Below the pieces are notes generated by a model, which saw only the letters and a program-made list of their open reading frames with translations, ran no database searches and was not told where the DNA came from. A stretch of DNA of 36,377 nt. Source: JAYUDN01 sp043769645 (GTDB lineage: Bacteria > Patescibacteriota > Gracilibacteria > BD1-5 > UBA2023). Each line of letters begins with the position of its first letter. Position 1 is the first letter of the stretch. The stretch lies in NCBI GenBank assembly GCA_043769645.1, contig JAYVJC010000047.1, positions 1 through 36,377 of the forward strand, given 5' to 3'. A program made the translations under genes and the position numbers. Positions 1-7,361 of this stretch are shown piece after piece.

Positions 1-724
1 CATAGTTGTCGAACTTGGTCTCAGCTTTTCATTCTTTTGGATGGTCTTCTTTTTTGCCATGATCATCCGTCTCACTGTTCTGGGGAAGGAGGAGTGCAAA
101 AAATCGAACAACCAAAACAAAAGGAAACAACAACACTCGTATCCAGCTCCAGTGCTGGAGCAGTATCACTTTCGCGAAAGTTGGCAATAAGTGTGTTTCG
201 ATGATATTCTTCTGGCTTCACTCACGCCATGAGTGATCAGGAAGTGGTGCGAAGTCGACACGGATGAAGGCCGTATCTGCACGGCGACACTTCGATAGGG
301 CTGAGGTGAGAGATGAGAGTGGATCGATAGATTCTTTCTCTGTGCGGTCTTTCATACTGACGTAGAGCTTCAGCGTCTCGTTATCGATATGAGTGAGACG
401 AGCTTCTTGGATCTGGAATTCTATACTCTCATCGATCGGGAAAGTTGAGTCACGGATCTCGATATCTGAGTAGTGAGCATAGAGCTGACTCTCGAGGAAC
501 TCTCGATGCTTGGACTCCACCTGGAAAAAAAACCGAATCCGTCCGTCCTGATGGATCATGAAAAACCGAAAAATCGGAGCCTTGTGCCTCCAGTGGAAAA
601 ACCCAACATGCCGATCATGGAGCGTATCATGGAGCGTCGAGAGCATCTCACGAGCGACAAAGACTCACTTCTCGTTCGCACGATCTACAGCAACTTCGAG
701 AGTGATGAGGGGAGAGGAAGACAA
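1..724 (-). CDS. VirD4/TraG-like type IV secretion coupling protein, N-terminal part (partial at left edge)
   Basis: The frame runs from a TTG at 724 off the left edge, about 241 codons, and needs TGA=Gly at 665-667, 218-220 and 29-31. Seen: an N-terminal stretch reading ITLEVAVDRANEKGVF, then a block with FFFQVESKHREFLESQLYAHY, and a hydrophobic segment near 95-140 (VLLFPFVLVVRFFALLL). From memory, this layout resembles the long N-terminal region of CPR proteins annotated as type IV secretory conjugative DNA transfer family (VirD4/TraG/DUF87 ATPases). The ATPase domain itself would lie outside the window, so the assignment rests on the N-terminal pattern only. Start choice: TTG 724 is the first start after the upstream TAA; ATG 646 would drop the conserved-looking first strand. 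A VirB2-like pilin gene 6 kb away fits the same apparatus. Confidence 0.6.
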
Positions 725-754
725 GTAACAATTAAAAATTAACAATTAAAAATT

Positions 755-1630
755 ATGACCACTCTTGCCATTACTTCCATGTACGCGAACCCCCTTCATC
801 CTGGACATATCGAATGTTTGGAACTATCGAAGTCTGAGACTTGAGCTCATGAACTCTGGGTGATCGTCAATAATGATCACCAGGCAGAACTCAAACGCGG
901 GATCAAGAGTTTTCAGGATGAAAACTTTCGAATTGCCGTCGTGAAATCTCTCAAACCTGTAGATCGAGTGTTTCTTTCGATTGATAAAGAATCTTCCGTC
1001 GTAGAAAGTTTACGGCTGCTTATACAGGAGGCAAAAGAAAGCGGAAAGTATGATGAGATTATTTTTACGAAGTGATGAGACCGGTTTGCCTCAGAGATTC
1101 CTGAGGCTATACTCCTTCGTACTGAGTGAGTTCGGATTGTTGATGGATTAGGCGCTAAGACGCATAACTCGTCTGATCTCGTGAATAAGCTGAAAAATAA
1201 ATCTGATGAAAAAGAGCTCGAACAGAAAATAGCCGATCTTCCCAAAGCACTCACCGATGGACAATACCTCGAAGTTGGGAATCGACCGTGGTGAGTCTAC
1301 TATGTGCTCGAAGATAGCCCCCTCTTTAAGGTCAAAAAAATTATTGTACATCCACATAAACGTCTCTCACTTCAATCTCATATACATCGAAGTGAGCACT
1401 GGACTGTCGTCTCTGGGGAAGCGACCGTCGATATTCGACCTGAGGCACTTCAAGAGGAATCAAGTATCCGTAAGGTACATATCAATGAATCTTGCTATAT
1501 CCCCGCTCATTTCCTCCACAGGCTTTCGAATGAATGATCAGAACCACTTGTCGTGATCGAAGTCCAGTGTGGAAGTTATACCGGAGAAGATGATATCAGG
1601 CGGTATGAGGATGATTTTGGACGTAAATAA
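755..1630 (+). CDS. Fusion: HxGH nucleotidyltransferase (N) and mannose-6-phosphate isomerase-type cupin (C)
   Basis: 291 aa with TGA=Gly. Residues 1 to about 150 form a cytidylyltransferase/adenylyltransferase fold: MYANPLHPGH carries the HxGH nucleotide-binding motif, and KGGDRFASEIPE followed by GLGAKTHNSSDL resembles the late motifs of RfaE/TagD-like enzymes that activate sugar or polyol phosphates. Residues about 170-291 form a type II phosphomannose isomerase/ManC-like cupin: RPWGVYYVL, a metal-binding HIHRSEHW and a later YIPAHFLHRL, then GSEPLVVIEVQ, where the Gly is a TGA at the family's glycine position. The gene ends 3 nt before the WecG/TagA gene, so they probably share a transcript for surface glycan or glycan-precursor synthesis. 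The exact substrate is unknown. An AT-rich simple repeat (730-754) lies directly before the ATG. Confidence 0.8.
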
Positions 1631-1633
1631 TCT

Positions 1634-2437
1634 ATGCAGTTTCTTGGACTTCATCTCTACGTTGGAAAATACCTCGACTTCATCGAACTTATAAAAAATC
1701 CTAAAGGGAAAACTCTAGTATTTACACCGAATCCAGAAATACTTCTTCGTGCTTCGAAGGATAGTGAGTTTCTTCAGCTACTACAATGAGCTGATTATCT
1801 TACTCCTGATGCTAATGGCCTCTATGTCGGACAGATGATGCAAGAGGGGAGGTGGTTTCTCTCTGCAGCATTTCGTACGCTTTTCTCGAAAAAATACCTC
1901 GAAGGGCAATATGGAGAACTTATTTCATGAAGTAATCTTACTCGAGATCTTGTAGGTTTTGCTCAGAAATCAGGTAAGAAGATCCTGATGATCGATAACT
2001 ATCGTATCGAAACTCCGAAAAATATGTTCGAAATACGAAAAAAAGAAATCCAGTCTCAACTTCCTGAACTTTTTGCCTTGCGATTCCCGGAACTTAGCCT
2101 ATATATCTGTTTCGATGGAGAATCATCACCCGAAGCCATAGCACAAATAATCCAAGAAGAGAATATCTCCTATGTCTTTTCTTGTATCGGGATGAAAACT
2201 CAGGAACAGCGACTCATCGAAATCTGGAATTATCTTCCTGACGATACCTCAGTCGTATGACTCGGAGTCGGTTCATCATTTGACTACCTCCTCGGCCTTC
2301 AGAAACGTGCTCCTCTACTGATCCAGAAGCTCGGACTCGAGTGGCTCTATCGCCTCATCCTGGACCCACGAAAACGATGGAAACGGATATGGGATGCGGT
2401 AGTAGAGTTTCCGAGGATGGTAAAGAAATGAAGATAA
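1634..2437 (+). CDS. WecG/TagA/CpsF family glycosyltransferase
   Basis: 267 aa, stop TAA at 2435. The C-terminal third shows the family signature: GVGSSFDYLLG, QKRAP, then LGLEWLYRLILDPRKRWKR. Family members are GT26 enzymes that move N-acetylmannosamine or related sugars onto lipid-linked acceptors at the inner face of the membrane for teichoic acid, enterobacterial common antigen or capsule-like polymers. Several Gly are TGA, including the first Gly of GVGSSF and the second-last residue. It starts 4 nt after the nucleotidyltransferase-cupin fusion, which suggests one operon for a cell-surface polysaccharide. The N-terminal half is divergent. The acceptor cannot be told from sequence. Confidence 0.85.
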
Positions 2438-2494
2438 TTTTGTATTTTTATCAAATTAGTGATACCATAAATAAAATCACCTTTTGATATTATT

Positions 2495-2788
2495 ATGGCA
2501 TCCATCCAAACTCCTGAAGATCACGAATCAGATTTTTCCTCAATGCATGCTACCTTGAGTGTAGTTTTCATAAAATTATTTGAACATGATTCTCGTTTGT
2601 TTCAAATGGCAAAACCGACAGAAGTATTTCATAATATGTCATGAGAAGAACAGGTGTCTCTACTACAATCAATGCAAGATGTGATACGATTCTACTGAAT
2701 ATCACTCGCAACTAATCCTCATCCAGCTCCACAAACCTTATCAGCAATCGTTTCTGAAAGACTTAGCCAAATTACCGGGCAAAAGTAA
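2495..2788 (+). CDS. Small hypothetical protein
   Basis: 97 aa, ATG in a TTAT-ATG context, stop TAA at 2786. It uses TGA twice as Gly (MSGEEQ, FYGISL). No domain recognised; the protein looks soluble and mostly helical. It is convergent with obg, with only 6 nt between the two stops and no hairpin terminator between them. It starts 57 nt after the glycosyltransferase, so it could be the last gene of that operon. Confidence 0.6.
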
Positions 2789-2794
2789 CGATTT

Positions 2795-4330
2795 CTACTC
2801 ATTCGCCCCCTTCATAAAAAGGATGTTTTCGAGGGAGAATTTTTTACCAGCTATGAGCACGTCCGGAGATTCGATATCATCTTCCCCGACGAAGAATCCG
2901 GTATGCCCTCACTCGGCAATCTCGCTCGTGATCATGAGTTTGATTTTCCGGATCACCCCGAGGCGTTCCATAACGTCATAGACACGATTGATCCCATCGA
3001 CGTAGCGGATATCGGTCATTCGTACGATTTCTTCGATACGCTCTCCCGTGACCTCGAAGGTCTTGTCATCGATACGTTTGATGCGACATCGTTTCGGATC
3101 TTTTTCTCGCTTGAGATCATAGATTTTTACTTTTCTATCCTCTTTTTCTGCCTCGAGAAGCATTCATTCTTCATCTTCTTCGATTTCTCTTGGGAGTGGG
3201 ATTTCTGGGATGATTTCAAGGAAGAGATCTTTGAGCTCATCCGTACGGATATAGGCTCCAGCCGAAATCGTGAGTGCGACTTTCTTCTTGGTTTGTTTCT
3301 CGAAGGCCTTGACCATCTCGTCGAGCATTTCCGCATCGATAATATCCGCCTTCGAAAAGACAATGAGTTCTGGTTTATCCGCAAGCGTTCCTCTTGAGTT
3401 TATTTTTTCTGCTGAATTTTCCAATGTGACAGGAGTTTCCGCATATGGGTGGATTCCTTCTTCCTCAGAGTTTTCTTTTCATTCACCCTCCACTCTCCCT
3501 CATCACTCATCCCTCATCCCATTTTTTCTCCCCCACTGTTCGAGTTCATGACGGATGATGTGGTAGTTTTTGATGATTTCCTCTTCACCGACACTCGCAT
3601 CGATAAGGTGGACGATGACACTCGTGCGTTCGATATGCTTGAGGAACTCTATCCCGAGACCTTTCCCTTCACTTGCGCCCTCGATGAGTCCTGGAGCATC
3701 TTCGATGACGATAGATCGTCCCTTGTATTCCATCACTCCGAGATTTGGGATGATGGTCGTAAATGGATAGGGAGCGATCTTAGGCTTTACATTGGTGATA
3801 GATTGTATGGTAGTTGACTTTCCAGCATTTGGAAGTCCGACAAGACCGACATCAGCGACGAGCTTGAGTTCGAATTTTACCATTCGTTCATCTCCGATAT
3901 CCCCGAGTTCGGCAAAGTTCGGAGCCTGTCGAGTCGATCCTTTGAAGTGGGCATTTCCGAATCCTCATCTTCCTCATTCGCAGAGGATGAACTCTTCTCC
4001 TGGTTTCGTAAGGTCACAGATCATTGTGCCATCTTCGGCATCAGTGACTAGTGTCCCGACTGGCACTTCGAGGATCGTATCTTCTCCCTTCACTCCCGTC
4101 ATTTCTTGGGTTCCTCATTTTCCACCCCATTCGGCTTTTATGAGCTTCAGGTGTCGGTACTTCACGAGGGTATTCTCATGCGTAGTCGTCCTGAGGATGA
4201 CATTGCCTCATTTTCCTCCATTTCCTCCGAATGGTCCTCCTTTCGGGATATATTTTTCTTTTCTCCATGAGATGATCCCGTCTCATCCACGTCAGGCTCG
4301 GCAGGTGACGACTACTTCATCGATAAACAT
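2795..4330 (-). CDS. obg: GTPase Obg/CgtA with extra low-complexity loop
   Basis: 511 aa, longer than a typical Obg (about 430). The glycine-rich Obg fold (residues 1 to about 155) is followed by the G domain: Walker A GLPNAGKST, switch DAPGLIEGA, and G4 as FSKAD. The C-terminal OCT domain (about 400-490) is also present (VKIYDLKREK, RMTDIRYVDGI, FFVGEDDI). Role: ribosome-associated GTPase in 50S maturation and stress control. Between the G domain helix HELEQWGRK and the G4 strand there is an insertion of about 45 residues rich in E, G and K (near 3510-3380), whose DNA at 3480-3520 is a short imperfect repeat of ctcatcc/actctccct units. Numerous TGA=Gly codons, several inside that loop. Divergent from rpmG. 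Confidence 0.93.
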
Positions 4331-4511
4331 AAGAAGAGTGAAAGGTTGAAAGTAAAAAGTTTCAAGATAATTTTCTCGAAAACACGTGCTCTAAAAGGCT
4401 AGAACTATATAAAAAAATGGACGAAAAGCAAAAACAAACTTGCAATATAAAATATTTCTATAGAATCTTTTTATTAAATCTTTTGATATCTAATTTCTAA
4501 AAATTCGTCTT

Positions 4512-4682
4512 ATGTCTAAAGGAAAAACTACATACCAAGTTGGAAAATCAGAAAGCGGTCTCGGATGGTATGTCTATCCAGTTCAGAAGCGTAATCTTCC
4601 TCAGTGAGAGAAGCTTACCCTTATGAAGTATGACAAGAAGCTTCGAAAGCACGTCAAGCACACCTTCAAGGATGTGAAGTAA
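4512..4682 (+). CDS. rpmG: 50S ribosomal protein bL33
   Basis: 56 aa, the usual L33 length. The C-terminal half KYDKKLRKHVKH...KDVK matches the E. coli-type pattern KFDPVVRQHVIYKE of zinc-free L33. One TGA is read as Gly (NLPQGEK). Start ATG follows a pyrimidine-T stretch (gtcttATG) with no Shine-Dalgarno box, like most genes here. A structural protein of the 50S subunit near the E site. Monocistronic as far as can be seen. Confidence 0.8.
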
Positions 4683-4756
4683 CATTTTTCTCCAAGGGTT
4701 ACCATAACTCGTGACGATTCGCCAAGAAAAATGTTATCCCGAGCGTAGTGAGGGAT
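4681..4756. repeat. Hairpin-forming inverted repeat and degraded palindromic element after rpmG
   Basis: The arms aacatttttct (4681-4691) and agaaaaatgtt (about 4724-4734) are inverted copies; they overlap the rpmG stop and may act as a weak terminator with a long loop. Directly after, tatcccgagcg...gagggat (4733-4756) is a shorter palindrome resembling a decayed half of the gtcatcc...ggatgac family seen at 12429-12786. Confidence 0.45.
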
Positions 4757-4840
4757 CTACTCGATATGTATGGTTGGCAAGAAAACTACTCATTTTGAAT
4801 TGATACACAGAGGTTAAGTATATAGAACGTTTTAAAATAA

Positions 4841-4869
4841 AAAAATCCCCATTATATATGGGGATTTTT
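4841..4869. terminator. Bidirectional rho-independent terminator
   Basis: Perfect stem aaaaatcccc / ggggattttt around a 9-nt loop, with A and T tracts on both sides. It can end transcripts of rpmG (plus) and of the convergent orphan gene at 4890-5171 (minus). Confidence 0.85.
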
Positions 4870-4889
4870 GATAACTTTCCACTTGATAC

Positions 4890-5171
4890 CTATATAAATT
4901 GTATCATCTCGGGATGGGAGAGGAGTTCACTCACATAGGACTTCATCGCTGGATGTTGCTTCTCATCGAGTTCTTTGTAGTAGGATTCGAGAAAGGCAAG
5001 TCGAGCATCCATAAAAGCTCGTTCTGAGTGCGAGAGAATGGTCTGAGTAATCGCCTCATACCGAGCATTGTACTGGAGGAGTTTCGATACAATCTTGCGA
5101 CTCATTTCATCATCGGGAATTCTTCCATGAATCTTCGCAAGGGTGGGTGATGTTATTTTTGTTCGAGTCAT
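4890..5171 (-). CDS. Hypothetical small helical protein
   Basis: 93 aa ending at a genuine TAG (4890-4892). No TGA codon is used. Composition is helical and charged (ARYEAITQTILSHSERAF, FLESYYKELDEKQH) without membrane segment or recognised motif. It ends 20 nt before the bidirectional terminator and is divergent from rpsF. The reading frame is convincing, but I know no family for it. Confidence 0.6.
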   Translation of the reverse strand: MTRTKITSPTLAKIHGRIPDDEMSRKIVSKLLQYNARYEAITQTILSHSERAFMDARLAFLESYYKELDEKQHPAMKSYVSELLSHPEMIQFI

Positions 5172-5586
5172 AGTGAGATAGATATGAATTCGTGAAGTTA
5201 TTTTTAGTCTATCACATTTTTATAGTAATACAAAAATCTCACCTTTTTCGACTTGTCTTTTTCTCATTTGTAGATTTTTGACCGAATGAGCTCAAAGTAA
5301 TCTATACTCAGTATAGAAAATTTGAGAAAACTGAGGTTTTTCTCCAAAGTGACAAGGTGCTTATATCATCCTGGACTCTTCTGTCAGATTCGAGAGGAAT
5401 GTACGGCAGACTCAATGTTGCGTTCTGCAATTCTAGATTGATACAAGTCATCGGTAAGCGTTTCCAGTCGAGTAGATAAATAATCTCTTGCTATTCGTTT
5501 CACTTTCTCTATAATCCTGTTCGCGTAATTTGCGCAATTTATATCCTTCTTCCACTCAGGTGTAAGATACTAACCCACAGGATCCT
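5172..5586. other. 415-nt intergenic region upstream of rpsF with two hairpins
   Basis: No ORF of note. It holds a perfect 7-bp stem tctatac-tca-gtataga (5301-5317), followed closely by gagaaaac-tgag-gtttttctc (5324-5344), which ends in a T-rich stretch and looks like a terminator or attenuator. A clear promoter lies further on (5488-5515). The region could hold a short RNA or an autoregulatory leader for rpsF-ssb-rpsR, but there is no diagnostic motif. Confidence 0.4.
5488..5515 (+). promoter_or_regulatory. Promoter of rpsF-ssb-rpsR
   Basis: TTGCTA (5488-5493), 16-nt spacer, TATAAT (5510-5515). The predicted start near 5522 leaves a leader of about 65 nt before rpsF. Confidence 0.65.
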
Positions 5587-5877
5587 ATGAGAAAATATGA
5601 ACTCATGATGATAGTCAATCCAGCACTTCCTGCTGATGAAACTTCCACTTTTCTTGAACAAGTCGAACGTGATCTCGAGGAAACGACGGCAAAAATCGTC
5701 TCGGTCGAAGATATGGGAGTGAAAGATCTCGCCTATAAGATCAACTCATCCCTCACCGGTCATTATATGCTCTATACTCTCGAAACAGCTGATGGAGTAT
5801 CTTTTTTCGATGTGACCAATTCCTTCAATATCCGTAAAGATATCTGGAGGTTTATGTTTACACGCCTCGAAGATTAA
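5587..5877 (+). CDS. rpsF: 30S ribosomal protein bS6
   Basis: 96 aa, normal S6 length. Starts MRKYELMMIVNP and has KDLAYKI and the ending DIWRFMFTRLED, all typical for the alpha/beta S6 fold, which pairs with S18 on the 30S platform. No TGA codon occurs in it. First gene of the classical rpsF-ssb-rpsR operon, preserved here with 18-nt spacing to ssb. Start chosen by the family's N-terminus; no Shine-Dalgarno box (gatccTATG). Confidence 0.96.
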   Translation: MRKYELMMIVNPALPADETSTFLEQVERDLEETTAKIVSVEDMGVKDLAYKINSSLTGHYMLYTLETADGVSFFDVTNSFNIRKDIWRFMFTRLED

Positions 5878-5895
5878 TCCTAACCTTTCTATCGT

Positions 5896-6303
5896 ATGAG
5901 AACGGTCAATAAAGTTATCCTTATCGGAAATGTAACCAAAGATCCTTTCGTAAAAACTACTACTGGTGATAAGAAAGTCGCTGTATTCACGATCGCGACT
6001 AATCGGTACTATAAAACTCCTTCCGGTGAGATGAATAGTGAAGCCGAGTATACGAACTGTGTCACTTGGGGGCCACTCGCTGAGAAAACAGAACAATTCC
6101 TCACGAAAGGAAAACTCGTCTATATCGAGGGTCATCTCAAAACCCGTATGATCGACAAAGAAGATGGAACGAAGCTCCATAAGACGGAAGTCGTCGTTGA
6201 TCAGCTTATTTTCCTCTCCAAGCGAGAAGATGGAGATATGATTCGAAGTGATACCCCTACAGAGCTTGAAATCGATGATTTCTCAGATATTGAGAAATTC
6301 TAG
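5896..6303 (+). CDS. ssb: Single-stranded DNA-binding protein
   Basis: 135 aa, an OB-fold SSB: VNKVILIGNVTKDP at the start, FTIATNRY, then VTWGPLAEKTEQFLTKGKLVYIEGHLKTR. The acidic tail ends ELEIDDFSDIEKF, close to the usual DDxxF-type tip that recruits replication and repair partners. It lies between rpsF and rpsR, the classical position. No TGA codons inside. Confidence 0.96.
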   Translation: MRTVNKVILIGNVTKDPFVKTTTGDKKVAVFTIATNRYYKTPSGEMNSEAEYTNCVTWGPLAEKTEQFLTKGKLVYIEGHLKTRMIDKEDGTKLHKTEVVVDQLIFLSKREDGDMIRSDTPTELEIDDFSDIEKF

Positions 6304-6431
6304 CATTGGAAACTCTGCGTGCTCAATAGATTCATATTTTCATGGGAATGACAAAAATATACTCTTCTAGCCACCATCCAATATAAATATTGAAGATCAA
6401 GTTTACCCTTTTAAAACCTTATATTCCTCCT

Positions 6432-6722
6432 ATGACCGCAAAAAAACCTTGCCCGATCGAGGCTCTTGGACTCAAGTCCATCGATTTTAAAGACACTGTC
6501 CTTCTCAAACAGTACCTCACGAAGTTCAACCGTATCATCCCACGATACTATAGTGGAGTATCCCTTTCGAATCAGAAAAAACTGGCACAAGCTATCAAGC
6601 GTGCTCGATATATGGCACTCCTTCCATATGTACTCGATGTCAAGCAAAAGGCTCCAGTAAGTACTATCCTTGCAAAACCAACACCGGTAGTCACTCTTGA
6701 TGAGGCAGGGACAACCGTGTAG
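6432..6722 (+). CDS. rpsR: 30S ribosomal protein bS18
   Basis: 96 aa from ATG 6432 (MTAKKPCPIEALG). The core matches S18: IDFKDTVLLKQYLTKFNRIIP, then QKKLAQAIKRARYMALLPYV. A longer form from a TTG at 6390 is possible, but cctcctATG fits the start context of the neighbours. The C-terminus extends about 30 residues past the usual end with a Pro/Thr/Val-rich tail. Partner of S6 on the 30S platform. Followed by a strong terminator. Confidence 0.93.
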   Translation: MTAKKPCPIEALGLKSIDFKDTVLLKQYLTKFNRIIPRYYSGVSLSNQKKLAQAIKRARYMALLPYVLDVKQKAPVSTILAKPTPVVTLDEAGTTV

Positions 6723-6757
6723 TTTCTCGATATCGACGAAGGTATATCTCTGGCAAA

Positions 6758-6796
6758 TAAAAAAATGTCTTTTCTACTATGGAAAGACTTTTTTAT
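6758..6796 (+). terminator. Rho-independent terminator after rpsR
   Basis: Stem gtcttt / aaagac with flanking A and T tracts (aaaaatgtctttt...aaagacttttttat), 36 nt after the rpsR stop. Confidence 0.8.
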
Positions 6797-6815
6797 TCCT
6801 TTTCAGTATTTATTT

Positions 6816-6844
6816 TTGACTTTTTATTTCAAACATGCTATTAT
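6816..6844 (+). promoter_or_regulatory. Consensus-like promoter of the pilin gene
   Basis: TTGACT (6816-6821), 17-nt spacer ending in TGC (extended -10), TATTAT (6839-6844). Start codon follows at 6881, so the leader is about 30 nt. Confidence 0.75.
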
Positions 6845-6880
6845 AGTGTGGTCTTCTTGATATTTCTTAACCTTTTTTAT

Positions 6881-7234
6881 ATGAACTCTCTCAAGAAAAT
6901 CGGTCTTTCTCTCTTTGTAACTACTCTGGCAATCCAAGAAACTTTTGCAGATGGTTGTGCTATATTTGGTTGTGCGAAAGCAGATCCGCTCAATACAGGG
7001 GGAAGTTGAGAAAATGCTATCATGACCCTGATCAAAAGTCTGCTTCAATTTATTACGATTATCGCTGTACTTTTTGTTATCTATGCAGGATTCCAGCTCA
7101 TGACAGCTGGGGGTGATGAGGAGAAGATGAAGAAAGCGAAAACAATCATCATCCAAGTGGTGGTGGGTATTATCGTAGTGTGGGTTGCTTACTCTATTGT
7201 GAGTTGGGTGATTTCTGCACTTACTACAAAATAG
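6881..7234 (+). CDS. TrbC/VirB2-like pilin or small membrane protein
   Basis: 117 aa. An N-terminal signal-like segment (KKIGLSLFVTTLAIQETFA) precedes a short Cys/Gly-rich stretch (GCAIFGCAKADP) and two hydrophobic helices (LLQFITIIAVLFVIYAGFQLM and VVVGIIVVWVAYSIVSWVI) separated by a charged loop GGDEEKMKKAKT. This layout, with FVIYAGFQ and TAGGDEEK, is what CPR genomes show for TrbC/VirB2-type pilin-like proteins. One TGA is read as Gly (GGSGENA). It stands alone between its own promoter and terminator and may feed a type IV secretion or pilus machine with the coupling-like protein at the left edge. Confidence 0.75.
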
Positions 7235-7244
7235 TAACCGTACC

Positions 7245-7276
7245 AAAATCCCCAGAAAAATCTGGGGATTTTTTTG
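7245..7276 (+). terminator. Rho-independent terminator after the pilin gene
   Basis: Stem aatccccaga / tctggggatt with a short A-rich loop, followed by a run of seven or more T. Very strong. Confidence 0.92.
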
Positions 7277-7361
7277 TTGTCTTTTCCGCTATTTTCTCTA
7301 TATTGGAAGGGATTTCTCACAGATTATGGATTCTTCATAATTTATAATTTATAACTTGCTT

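Noticed and set aside
473..742. Plus-strand ORF opposite the coupling-protein-like gene
   Set aside because: No motif, low-complexity start; the minus frame is longer and conserved-looking.
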